Shown one piece after another: positions 10,187 through 22,949 of a DNA stretch of 64,000 nt (the first letter of the stretch is position 1; every line of letters begins with the position of its first letter). The DNA comes from Limonium bicolor. Lineage: Eukaryota > Streptophyta > Magnoliopsida > Caryophyllales > Plumbaginaceae. The notes under the pieces are model-generated. The model ran no database searches. It saw nothing but the letters and a program-made list of their open reading frames with translations, and was not told the DNA's origin. The position numbers were made by a program, and so were the translations under genes. Where the stretch lies: positions 365,960,831 through 366,024,830 of the forward strand of contig CM041778.1 of assembly GCA_023374045.1 (NCBI GenBank). Direction: 5' to 3'.

Positions 10187-10514
10187 TCTATCTTTTCTTT
10201 TTTTCAAATGGTTGTATTGTACATGTTATGATCGAAGTACTTGAACCATTTTTAGTATTTTGGTTAACTAGCTAGTTACAAATGTTGTAGTTGATCAATA
10301 CTACACTTAAGCGTATGTGCGCTAGCTGGTATATAATATTAATGCAAACAAGAGTACTGTTGTTGATCTATATATTAACTAAAATTCACCAATTTGGTTG
10401 ATATGGTATATACAATAAAAACAGGTTTTGAATGATTTTGTGATTTTAATTTTGTGTTACGCGGAGGGTAATAAATTGTATAAAAAATAAAAATATAAAA
10501 AAAAGACCATATAA

Positions 10515-10877
10515 GAAACGCTTATATGTACAAGCGTTTCTTATACTCTCGCGCAAATGACATAAAGAACGCTTGTCTTGATAAGCGTTTTTTATAAACC
10601 TTCATAAAGAACGCTTATAATAAGCAAGCATTTTTTATAGCCGGACATAAAGAACGCTTTCACCTTGAAGCGTTCTTTATGCCTCGTAGATTCCTGTCGC
10701 CTTACCCGCTTTAAAAAACGCTTTAGCGATAAGCGTTCTTTTAAATTAATGTATAAATAACGCTTACAACGCGTTCCTTAAAAGGCTCGACCATTTGCGT
10801 CGCCAGCATAAAAAACGGTTATAAAGCGTTCCAAAAGACAAATAAAAACGTTGTTTATTCCTTTTTTTCCAGCAGTG
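10515..10877 (+). repeat. CACTA4 3' subterminal hairpin repeats and terminus
   Basis: There are repeated head-to-head copies of AAGAACGCTT and AAGCGTTCTTT-like motifs, roughly every 20-50 bases. They end in the terminal repeat at 10860-10877. The motif differs from those of CACTA1, 2 and 3. Confidence 0.85.
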
Positions 10878-12316
10878 CCTTTAATGGTTTCGTTGGTGTA
10901 GTCTTGGCTTTTATGCCTTTGTGCTAGTTTTATTCTTCGTTCAACTAAATACTCAAACTCTAAGCCTAACACCACAATTCAATCGCTGGCAAGCTCCTAC
11001 TCCTCTCCTTCATCTTGTTTTTGCCTCATCATTTTGCATTAGTGATCATCGATGTGGATTTTCCTACATGCGTGAGAAGAATCAAGAGTTTCTTTGTTGA
11101 GCAGCGTGGGTCTGGACACGTGGTAGGGTGGGATCACGAGCTACTTTGTTGAGTTAGAGAGTTTCTTTACAATGTTGGAGGTCGTTGAAGGTCATCTGGG
11201 GAGGGAGGTCCCCACTCTTATCTTTTGCTTGTCCTCAAGCAAATAAAGAATAAAACTATCTCTAAGGCCGTAACATTGTCAAACCTAGATGTAGTTAGGG
11301 TGTTGACCAAGTTGGAGAAAGAAAAGATTGAAAATTAGACTTAGAAAGAGAGGTGAATTTGCAAAGTTTAGGGGTTAAATTGTAAATTATGGAAAATAAG
11401 GAGTAAGGTAGTATAAATCGGTCAAACCTAGGTGGACTTAAGGTTTTGACAAAGAAATGTTGAGATTGTGAATTAAGGAAAGATTAGTGATGAATTGTAA
11501 GTATATGAAAAGATGTGGGGTCAATTTTGATATATGAGAAAGTTTAGGGTGAAAATTAGAATAGGCCAGTAGGGGATCTTTTTGGGATGTTTAAGAAAAT
11601 AGGATTGAAACTTTGGAATTAATTTGATAAAATGAGGATATTATAAGATATGTAAAATTTAGAGGTGATATGTAAAGTTAGAAATATTTTGGTGGAGAAA
11701 AAGTAATATTAGATGACTTTGGGGTATAGGCAAGAATTATGAGGATTAAGAGTAAGCTGAGTATAAGGACAATACTCATTATATAACATTAAGCATAAAG
11801 CCTTGATGTCAGTGAATAAAGGTTGGTACAAATTAAGGAGTTTTATGATTCACATGAAATAATGAATATTTAGGATATTGTGGGAATTATATAATAAGGT
11901 TTGGGAATTAAATTATGGAAGAGAATGGTAAGGGAGCTAACCTAAGTCATTAAGGCAATATTGAAAGTTATATATAAACCATTACACACATGGCTAGAGA
12001 TATGGAGTAATTAAAAGGTTATTAAACTTAGAATATTCATAAGGTCATTACAAGTGTAACTACATTGACCGTGACTAAGTTGACCCAGTCAATAGGAGGA
12101 CCATATTGACTTAACCACACTAAGTTGATCAACAGGGGTCAATTTGACCAACACATTAAATTAAAAGAGAACTTGAAGGCCTAAGGGCATTAACACCTAA
12201 GGTCAAGTTACAATAATACCATATAGCAATATAATCTATATGAGTGTGTGTATATATACATATATATACCTATGATCAATGGACAATTGACCTTCCTTGA
12301 TAACCACTCTCATTGT
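10878..12316. other. Unassigned stretch, part resembling family X interior
   Basis: 10878-11230 shows nothing recognisable. 11240-12240 is AT-rich and resembles in style the interior of LTR copy D (for example GGGGTTAAATTGTAAATT against GGGGTTAAATGGTGAATT), so it may be a truncated family X copy. 12238-12270 is a TATATA/TGTGTG simple repeat. No coding signal was seen. Confidence 0.4.
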
Positions 12317-14370
12317 GCAACTGTAACACCCCAACTACAAACACAACACTAAACAAACGATTGCAGCGGAATTACAACTCAACATTCAACTTAATCCATT
12401 GGTGTTACACGCCGTTAGCCACCCACGTGGCTAACAAGGCTAATACTTAAACACTGTATCGATCTGATGGACCAGATCCCCGAGCATTATACATTACAAT
12501 TCCACTTCATAACTAAACAATCAAATACGTTTATGTTCCAACGGTACCGAGTATTTACACCCTATTGCCGACAGTTTCGGTCTTACTATACTTATAAATA
12601 CATAAGCAAATTAAATAACTATCCATGCATAAATAGCCACCCCGTCCTACTCTTGAACGGATGCCAGCTCCATTGTACCTGAAATGTAATGGGTGGCCCC
12701 AAAGGGGCTCAACACCTTTGCTGGCATGGTAATCGTGCAGCCCACATACTACCGGACCACACACAACTAATTGTCGTCTAAGCATGCAGTTGATTATATT
12801 TAAATCATGCATGTAAAACTATAACCGCATATCATGCTTACAATTAATACATATCCAATCAATAGGGTACAAACAACCAGGTTAACACATCAACACCTGT
12901 TAGATCACATTATTGTGTTCCTTGACCCTTAAGGGTTTCTACCTTAATGGAGCTAATTCCTTATTAGACGACACTTACCCATTTAATCGGGTTATACCTA
13001 ATTACTCCTTATATTAACATGGGGTTGATTTCGGTGATCAACGTACACAAACATAACAGCACACATCACATAATAACATATACACAACATAACTCGGGAA
13101 CCAGTCTCCTGAGGACTCGGTCCGAAACAGGAGTTAGCCAAATTTTATAGAGCCTAGGGAAATCCTCATTCTCATGTTGGGCTCATTACATAACACATTA
13201 CCACACTTCTTAGAAAACGTACTCTTTACATAAGATGTGTCGAATATGATATAGCCCCGAACACATCGTACACCATTACTTTACTTAGATGTGTCAGATA
13301 TAATATAGCTTCAAACACATCATACACAATTACTTAACTTAGATGTGTCGGTCGTAATATAGACCCGATCACACCATACACAAAACCCCCTAGCCCTGAA
13401 TAATACTCAAGGTAGGAGAGCCAGCTATTGGCTCGTGGGAGATTGAGTTCTAAGAAGGAAAACAACCGAACAAGGGAGAGAGTTGAATCAAATATAGATA
13501 TCCACTCCCATACATACGTGCGCTACCGGACACCCGGATTCCTCACCCTCAAATAACACATTGGCTAGAAGCTCCCTCCAAGGGGCTTATTACCACAAAT
13601 TACGTTATAGTTAGTCAAGTTCAGTTAGACACACAGGGGAGGCAAGGTACCATTCGACATACATGAACAAAACAACAGTCGTTACACAACGACATACTCA
13701 AAGGGGGTAAACACATCTACACACAACAATAGTACACACATAACACGTGGATAACCGTAGTTAGAACGTTCCGGTAGGTTGGGTTGTTAAATCCGAATAC
13801 CGATCTCTTATGTGATCCTAGAGTCGGTTAGCTACGGTTTAACACATATTTGAGGTTAAACGGTATTGGAACTAAATACGGCACATATATGAATTACTGT
13901 AATCTCATTTCATGCTTTATCTTGCAAGGTGGCAAACACACAGAAAAACAGGTTGGCATACAAGCCGGTGTAATCCGATAGAACACAGGTTGCAAGAAAA
14001 CCATACATGTCACCCTGATGATGGCTAGCCTAACGTGACGACCCCTTAGTCCCGACTGCCATTTCGACTAGTTCTCGTTCCTATAATTCATTCAGTCGAA
14101 CGGTCAATTTCTGTATTAACTTTGACTACTTGTCATTACCTACGATGTTCTCTTGTCGTTTCTTTCATTCCGTTAACCTCTCACTTATTACTCACCTTAT
14201 CTCAAGGTTTCTCATTAAGTAACACTTGTGATCTAAAGTTCATAACTTACACATCCACTTTGCACACTTGTTTACTTAGGTTCATATGTGCATATTATTT
14301 TCTTCTCACCACCATTATTCTCCCAATGGTTTACTACTAACGCCACACATTTTTATATATATATATGGCT

Positions 14371-14455
14371 GACCGACCCACCCTGGGTCAGTAGGATGCA
14401 GAGACATCCGGTTTTGACAGTTTTTGCTCGACCGACCTAGATAGGGTCGGTCCAC
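14371..14455. repeat. Hairpin pair in LTR copy B
   Basis: There are two inverted-repeat units 59 bp apart: CTGACCGACCC...GGGTCAG at 14370 and GACCGACC...GGGTCGGTC at 14430. They lie in the same internal region as the four-unit array of copy C and share its stem. Confidence 0.75.
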
Positions 14456-16288
14456 TGCAGAACCATTTCCCAAAGTGCTTATTTTACTCCAATCTTTTCC
14501 ACAAGTGTCCTAGTATGTTCCAACATCATTTTGGCACATTAATACCCTCTTAAATCACCCACCAAACTCATACACAATCTCTTGATCATTGCACTCCAAT
14601 TCTTACAAATTTCTTAACACTTGCACTTTGTTTCTCAAACTTCCAAAATATACAATTTGCTTATAATCTTAACTTTCCCAAATGTTTCCTTACAACCATT
14701 TTGACTAATCCTCAAGCATCTTTATTCATCCCCACTTCCTTTACTCAAAATTCTCAAGACTTCCCAAGGCTATACTCCCTATTTCACACCTAAGTGATCA
14801 TTACAAAACATAATACCCCATTTCCTACCAAATTTTTCGCACAAGTCTTAACATTTCTCATACCATGATTTTGGTGTCTTGAATTCACCATTCTAACCTC
14901 TAGTTCCTCATAGACATTCCTAGGTCATCTTAACCCTCAATAACACCTTACTTTATTCCTTTCCACCAACTTAACTCTTAATGGTTCCTAGTACATGCTA
15001 GGTCACAATATCTCATTATAACACTTAAAAAACTTGGTTTCTCCAGTAAATTTTGACATAGCTTCTCTAGTATACTCTTACACCCAAACACTTAGTTTTT
15101 CATCCTTAAACAACCAAAGACATTAAAATCCTCAATGAATGTTCTTTACACACAAACCACACCCAAACTACACCAAATCACAATATAGTGCATAAACTTA
15201 AATTGCTTGGCACTTAGGCCTTAAATGACATGGCTCTTAGGCCCTTGAATGGCATGGCTCTTAGGCCCTTAAATGACATGAACTAAACACTGAATTTCCC
15301 ATATATATAGCTTTCAACATGCAATTACACACATCAATCTCATAGCAAATTTAAATGCTCTTGTAATTCACCTTATGATTGTTTTTCTAACTCATATACC
15401 ATTAGCTCTTCAATCATAAGTTCATGAACTTGTTCATATTCGTTTCCTAGGTTATATAAACCATATAGAAACCTAAGCTCTAGGCTACATTTGGTATCTA
15501 TCCAAGCACCATTTCCTTAAGACATTAAACTACATTAAGGCAAGCAATTTACCTTATGTTTCAAGCCTTTCTCTCTTTCTCCTCCTCTTGGTTTTCTTGA
15601 CTGAAAATCGGCCAAGGAGTTTTGTTCCTTGCTAATCTTCTAATCAATGTTCAAATTAAGCTAATGAGTGCTAGGTAACACCCTTAAACTCGTTGAAATA
15701 AATCTTAAATATTAAGAGAGTGCTTAAAGCACTAAATTGGATGGTTACCTTAAGAATCTTGGAATGAGTTTGGTAGAGAATCAAGGCATGGCTTCAACTA
15801 AGCTCTTGAAGATTGAATCAAGGCTAATACAATGAGTAAAGCAAGACACTTCAAATGGAAATTTTCAGCCAAGTACAAATATGGAAGAAAAGATGATTTT
15901 TCAAGCTTTTTCTTACCTTAAACCAAATAGAGCATATACTAGCTCTTGAAACTGAATTTTCCTCTTCAAATGGAGCTCCTTCAATGGAGTCCAACTTATG
16001 GTTTTGGAATTTTGAAAGGAGATGATAGAAGACCTTGACTTAACTAAGACAAATATGTGCTTAGTTTTTGATTTGGAGCTTGGAATTGTATTTGGCAAGC
16101 ATTTGAAGTTGAAGAAGCATGGAGAACCATGGAGTGCTGGAGATTTACGCAAGGAAGAATGGAGAATTGAAGGTGGTGGCCGGTTGGGAAGGAAGGAAGT
16201 AAGTGAGGAGAGAGGAAAGCAAATAAGATATTTTGTTACTTATGTAAAAGTAATCCAAATAGTGAATTTCCTCCCTCTTTCCTCTCTT

Positions 16289-19200
16289 GTAAATGTAACA
16301 CCCCTACCGCTAATACCGTCATTACCGTCCATTCTCCTTATACATCCATAGTCACGCAGCGGAAACATACTTACACAACGGCGGGTGGTACAATGCCGTT
16401 AGCCACCCACGTGACTAACAAGGCTACTACTACTACAAACAACATCGGTCTGATGGTCCAGAATATCTGAGTACTACACAATTACAATACATACTTCAAT
16501 TACCTACAAGTACTACAATGCTCCATTTCATACAATGCTCCATAAGTTCAATACAATATAATACACCGAGTTTACTAAGATCCTTATACAAATACAATAC
16601 CTCTTTCAATTTCATACATACTCATTAAGAGTCTAACGTCCACTCATTCCTCACAAGCTACTTACTTTCTAAGTACAAGGTATGCCCCTTGGTACACTTC
16701 TACAACAAGGCTACAAGCCTTATACAATTTATTACTATCTACATTTCACCCCTAGCTATCCAAACATAGCTGCCGGTCTCTTACTGTGTTCATAACCGCT
16801 TCGTGTACCTGCACACTAAAAACGTTGCCCCTAGGGGCTCAGCTTACGCTGCATATGACTTCCGCATACCCCGCGTACTAGCGAGGGTACACCGACCACT
16901 TGGCCGAATACATGCAATTTATTTTACAATACATACATACATGCTTCGTTCATAATACTGCAATACTACACAAGGAATACATACATACACTTCAATACAT
17001 ACAAGGCAGATAATACAAGTCAACCAATACATACTCATATTTACCGAAATACGCATACTCAATACATACTCAATACATACACAATACTTGTTAGCTCCAT
17101 TTGTCCACCCGGGTTAATCGGGTGGAGATTACTCTTTTACTCGGGGTCAATGACTTACACCAGCCAAGACCATTACTCATACAATACTTTACTTACTTAC
17201 TACACACTCAAGTTAAGTCGTTGGGACCTCCGGGCAGGGACTACACTGTCCCACCACCGGGCTTTACTTGGTTCACCAATCCAGGATGCTACCCTTTTAA
17301 GGGGTTTGGGCCGTGGAAAAGTTTAAGAACCAGGAATCGGAGTCAACCTCTTGTGTCTCCTCATCCTCACACGTGGCCGAAACTATATCGGACTTCTACT
17401 CATTCCAATTTACTCAATACTTACGTTAGGAGTTAGGTAGTTAGGAATTAGTAGAAGTCAACATCCAAGCCACACAATAATACTTACTTACATTCACATC
17501 CATACAAGTACAATACAATACACGAGTACACTACAAAGTACATACACACTTATCTTCATCCATTCATTTCATGAATTATACAAACTGATTGTTCAAGACA
17601 ATATATCAAGAACAATATGAAACAAGCACAAGTAAGTGCAATAAAGTCCGATTCATGCATTTATCTTATTTAGGTGATCAAATAAGCACACAAATAGGGG
17701 TAACCAGGTTAGGATACAGAGCATGAAGAAATCATACCTTTCACCGGGATTTACTTTACCGGGTGTCCTCACGTTCCTCTGGTTCACTCTTGTTCCTCGA
17801 GTCTTATTCTCGAACCAATGACTACATGCCAAATGGTTCAATTAATACTAAGCATTACAATGCATACATAATTACTACTCCCGTACTTACCCCGTTATCC
17901 CGCTATTTCGGTTCAACTTAATGTTCTTATACTCTCAACTTTCTTATTCACTTCTCATACTTGTTTACTTACTCATATAATTACTTTCTTACCATTATTG
18001 TTCCATTAATGGTGTATTACTAAAACCCCATATATATGCACATATCTGTATATATACATACATATGATTACTATATTTTTTTTTGTAAGTTAGGGCCGAC
18101 CGACCCACCGACCGACCCAACCTCTTGGGTCGGTCCATTCCAGTAAGTTTTCCATCCTCCAGACTTACCCGACCGACCCAACCTCTGGGTCGGCCGAAGT
18201 CAGAAACTTCGATGTTCAAGAATTTTTGCCCGACCGACCCATGACCGACTCACGGCCTCTGGGTCAGTCCATTACAGAAAGTTTCGTTCTAGTTGTTTAT
18301 GCTCCGACCGACCCACCGACCGGTCCAACCTTTGGGTCGGTCGGTAGCAGATTTTGCCTACAGACTTTGTTTTTCATTTCTTTCCTTACTCATTTCTTCC
18401 CCAATCATCCTACATGTAATCCCACATGTTTTAGTACCATTTAGGCTTCCCAAAATTCCTTAGTCCACCCATTAACTCTTCACCAAACTCATTTCCCATT
18501 CTTACATTGATTTACATGATTTTCCTCCCTTTTCATTCCTGCACACATAGCAGTTTTTGTTCCTCTTATGCTACAGATTTTGAACCAACTTCTACCATTC
18601 AATACTCCTACTACCAATACCATTACTAGTATCCTCATTACATTATCTTCCACTCAATCCTCCCCTTTATCTAGTTCCTCTCCAAATCTATTACAAAGTG
18701 GTTTACTACACACTTTAAGCTCTCCAAATACACCTAGTTCCTCCTAGTTTCTCCAATGCATTTTAACACTTCATGCTACAGATTTTTACATACTTTATCC
18801 TCATCCTCCAATTACCACCCCATGGTTACTAAACATCTCTACTTAGCCCAGTACATACCTGGGTTCTCCCATTCACCAAGTCATCCATAAATGCACATTT
18901 CCTACCAAAATTTTGCCATAGTTCACCTACAATTCTAACTTCTCCACACACATACTCTCTCACCAAAACATCAATACTTCCTCAATCCAAGGGTCCTACC
19001 AGCAATCAAAACAACATCAAAACATCAATACTTCCTCAATCCACAATACCAATACACGTACACGACTCATTTGGCTCTAGGGCCTACAACTCACATACTA
19101 GTTCACAAATACTCAAACTTCATAAACTTCAATACTAATTCAAGATTTTGGGTTCTTTATTTAGTTTACCCATTCCCATTACTCTAATGCATTAAAACTT

Positions 19201-20551
19201 AGCATTAAGAAGGAGCCCTTACCTTAAGCTGTTAATTTCTTCTTTCTTTTCCAATTCTCCTCCTTCTCTCTTTCTTGCACAAAATCGGTCACATGGGGAA
19301 TGGAGTTGCCAAACTCCATTCCCATCACCCAATGAACACAAAAGGATATAATTAACATACTAACCCTTAAATTTTATACTAATTCATTGTAGTGTTTAAA
19401 ACACAAATTCTAGGGTTTACCTTTGAAGTGTTTTAGAGGGGTTTTAGCCCTTGGTTCAAGAAGGTGATTCCACCACCATTGCAAGGTTGAATTGATGCTC
19501 AAAAGGGAGAGAGAAAATAGGGCATTACAAAGGGGTAGAAACCGGTTACAAAGAAAGATGGAAAAAACATGAGTTTTTCATGTAGGTTTTTACCTTAATG
19601 GAGAGAGGAGACTCCAAGCTACCCATTGATGCTATTTTCTCTTTGAATGGGGAAAACCCATGGAGATGAACTTCCTCATTTTTGGATTTTGAAAAGAGAG
19701 AAGTGTAGAGAATGATGAGAGGAGTAAGAATATGTGGTTATTTTTGCATTTGGAGCTCAAATGGAGATGGGGCATGCAAGAGAAGTGGAGAAGCCATTGA
19801 AGCTTCTTTGGAGCTTCAAAAATCACCCAACAGAGGAGAGAGAAGAGAGAGAAATTGGTGGGGGAAGGAGGGAGGTGAGAGAATAGAGAAATGAGAAAAA
19901 GAGAGGTGAGAGAAGGGTAAAGTACCCTTTTTACTTTTCTCTTTTTGCCTTTTGACTTCTCTATTTAATTAGCTAGTTACATGTGTGTGTGAGGGAGTTA
20001 TTTGACTGTTAAAAACCGGCCCCCTACAGTATTACTAGTTGGAGCGTTTTTCGTCTTTTACAGAAAACGCTCGTTAATTTACCCAGTTTTGGTACTATTT
20101 ACTAACCGGGCCCGTTTTCCAGAATTTTCTCGTTTCCTTAATGTTATTGGTTATTAAGCTTCCATTAATGCTTAATAATAGTTATTTAATGATCTATAAT
20201 TTTTACGGGTTCGTTTGACCACTCAAAGTCACGTTTTCGGGTTTTCTCAAAAAACGCGCTAAAGCTCTATTAGCGTTTTAATACATTATTTGGATCCGTT
20301 TTCTTCGGGAGTTGTTCCCATATATTATTTAGGCCTTATTAAGCCTTAGGAATCCATATTATACTCTAACCGAGGTCTCGTACCTCCTATGGTTATTTAA
20401 CGCTTATTTAGAGTTTTTCGCTTTTTAAGCGTTTCTTCATTTCTTTTGGGTTTATTTTTCCTTACCAATATTACTTAAGCATTATTAGGCTCTTAAATAC
20501 GGATTAGAATAATCTTAATCACTATATTTAGGTTCGGGGTATTTCAGTAAA
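16289..20551 (-). mobile_element. Family X solo LTR, copy C, nested in copy B, with GTAAA target duplications
   Basis: The element runs from TGTAACACCCC at 16294 to GGGGTATTTCA ending at 20546 (4253 bp). The duplications GTAAA are at 16289-16293 and 20547-20551. The flanking copy B sequence continues across the insertion. No coding capacity was found. Strand is as argued for copy B: on the minus strand 19600-19900 gives a CT-rich leader-like stretch. It is younger than copy B because it interrupts it. Confidence 0.9.
18094..18345. repeat. Four-unit hairpin array in LTR copy C, period 61-74 bp
   Basis: GACCGACCCA cores start at 18098, 18171, 18232 and 18306. Each is followed after 5-20 bases by TGGGTCGGTC or a close variant, giving stems of 8-10 bp. 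Linkers share CAGAAAGTTTC-like blocks. The architecture is the same as in copy A but the stem sequence is wholly different. Confidence 0.9.
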
Positions 20552-21118
20552 CATTATGAATGTGTTAGGTGATGAGTCACCATGTAAAAACCGGCCCCCT
20601 TATGTTATTTAGGGACTAGTTTGGCCATTGACCACTTAAGGAAGTCATTTGACTTATTTTGGGCACTATTTGGGTACTATTCATAATTAGTGCACAAATT
20701 TGTGAAATTTGTGATTTCTCATTGATTTAGGCCTCCTAATGTGATACAAAGTAGTACACATGTTGATTAAGGTATAAACTTGGTTATTTAGCCACTCAAA
20801 ACTCATTTCCAAAACAATTTTTCAAAAACGTGCTTTAAGACTCCTTAAAGCACAATTTGTGTTTAAACTTGTTTTTGAGCTTGGTTTTCTTTGATAATTG
20901 ATTTAAAATGTTCATTAGCATGTTAATAAGGTATAAGAATGACCTTTGGGTCCTAATCAAGGTTACACCAAGTCTAGAGCAAGTGTTTGCTTAAATTGAC
21001 TTTATGGTGTTTTCTTTGGTTTAAATTGTCTACCAATGTTTCTAAGGAATGTGTTGGCCTTAATATATCTTAATTTAACCTTCAATTACCATATGTAGGT
21101 TTGGGGTATTTCAGCAAC

Positions 21119-22295
21119 CCCGTGCCTAGACCTGGCGATTCGGGTCACTCGGTTCGGGTTCGGTTTGGTTCGGGTCGGGTCAATTTGTAGATATTTACTA
21201 TTCGGTTTGGTTCGGATCGGATCGGGTTCAATGGTTTAAATTTGATTCGGGTTATTTCGGTTTGGTTGAGTTCGGGTTTGGGTGCTTTCGGTTCGGGTTA
21301 GCCTTTGAGTCATTCAGTTTTTTCGGGTTATAGGTCAAATTCGGGTGACTTATCCGGGTTTAATTGATAAAAATTTTAAAGTACAAAGCAACCTTCGTAA
21401 CTTGCATTGATTTTCATATGCGGCTCCAAATTCTTTTAATATAGTGTTACTGTTGATCAAGACTTCTATTGTGTATAGGTTGGATAAAACCAAACTGGAT
21501 GACAAATTTTGTAAATGAATTTAAACTATTAATTGTATAGAGTAAGTACAAATTAAGTTTTTGTGAATTAGTGGTCAATTAATATTCGGCAATCGACGTC
21601 CAGTTTACCCCGCCCACGCCCGACGTCATGCCTCCCGTTATCCCGCGCCCGTCACACCCTGAGCTCATCACCTTGCACAAGCGTCGCACATCTACACCCA
21701 TCCATCACCGCCTCGCACAAGCATCACACGCCCACACCCATCCATCAACATTCAAACCATTCCTAAGTCATACATATAAAGAAACCTAAGTTTATAAAAT
21801 ATAGAGTAATATAAAATAGTAATGATACACATTACATTGTCTTATACAACATTTTAGGTTAAGTTGTTAAGGTAGATGGAATAAGGTGGGGATTATTCAT
21901 CCTCTAAAATGCTAGTCTATCTCACGATTCACAATAATCTACCATTTGGAATATTTATTTTCCTCATTTTATTGCATAATTTTCTTTAGGCTTATACACA
22001 TTAATCTTGAATAGTATATGTCTCAACTAAAAAGTTTAGGTTTTATAATTAAACTTCATCAACATTTTAACCATTCCCAAGTCTCATGTCCTAAACATAA
22101 AAAAAAACCTAATTTTATTAAAATCAAAATTAGTATAGTATCATAAAATAGTAATGATACACATTAAATTGTATTATAAAACATTTTAAAGCAAAACATC
22201 TATAGTTTGTAGCAAAACATCCATGTGTGGGACGAGTAACAACACAGTTTATGAATGTTTTATTACAACAAGGCTTGAGATGCTTGAAGATGTTC

Positions 22296-22338
<43 letters not shown>

Positions 22339-22670
22339 CATTTGTGAGCAATGAACACTTATTGGATGTCTAAATCTCCATTATGTGTTTTTGGTTTCAA
22401 GATTATTTTTACAGTTGGAACAACTATAGTAGATTTAGATTTAGCAAAACATTCGGGTGGATTCGATTCGGGTTGATTCGGTTCGGGTTGATTCGGTTCG
22501 GGTGAATTCGGTTATACCAAATTTCGGTTTGATTCGGTTTTAGTTTGGTTCGGTTTGGATTTTCGGGTCACATTTCGGGTCACGCTATTCGGTTTAAGTT
22601 CGGGTTTGGATCGGGTTGGATCGGTTCGGTTTTTCTGGTTCGGGTCACCTTTGCCAGGTCTACCCGTGCC
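21119..22670. mobile_element. Non-autonomous hAT element with 8-bp target duplication
   Basis: The element body is 21127-22662 (1536 bp). The ends are TAGACCTGGCGA and, in reverse, TAGACCTGGCAAAGGTGACC, typical hAT termini. Perfect 8-bp duplications CCCGTGCC lie at 21119-21126 and 22663-22670. Both subterminal regions are arrays of TTCGGGTTCGGTTTGG-like repeats (21135-21360 and 22455-22650). The interior has no transposase, a short GC-rich patch at 21598-21740, and a (TA)n run at 22299-22332. Confidence 0.9.
22299..22332. repeat. (TA)n microsatellite
   Basis: There is an uninterrupted AT dinucleotide run of about 17 repeats inside the hAT element. A similar run lies at 24031-24054. Confidence 0.95.
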
Positions 22671-22949
22671 ACTTGAGGAATAGATTCGATCCTAACAACT
22701 GTCATTCACCTTATCACTTTCCGTCTTGTGAACGAGGGGAAGGTGCCCAAATTCATTTTTGAGGATGGTACTCAACTACATCATGACCAATGGATCTTTA
22801 TAAAATAAATTGATGGTCTAAATTCAAATATAAATAATAGGGGTATAAATATCATAGTTAATTTGTAACTAGAAATAAAGAAAAAAACATAAGACTACAT
22901 CATGACCCACGATCAATTCAAATTGGAACTTCTGTTGACAATCTCCTTA

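Larger units (their letters stand above)
9907..10877 (+). mobile_element. CACTA4: 3' end of another CACTA element
   Basis: The right terminus at 10877 reads, on the minus strand, CACTGCTGGAAAAAAAGG, a CACTA terminal repeat. It is followed by CCT, the candidate 3-bp target duplication (10878-10880). The subterminal region is packed with hairpins. Family X copy A is inserted at its left. Two spliced-looking exons precede the terminal region. Confidence 0.75.
12322..21113 (-). mobile_element. Family X solo LTR, copy B (split by nested copy C)
   Basis: The termini are TGTAACACCCC at 12322 and GGGGTATTTCA ending at 21113. Perfect 5-bp target duplications GCAAC flank it at 12317-12321 and 21114-21118. 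Removing copy C and its duplication leaves about 4534 bp. TG...CA ends plus 5-bp duplications are LTR-type signatures. There is no internal primer site, no gag or pol, and no second LTR, so a solo LTR is the simplest reading. I place it on the minus strand because a CT-rich, leader-like stretch lies downstream of the TGAAATACCCC end; that orientation is an inference. Confidence 0.85.
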
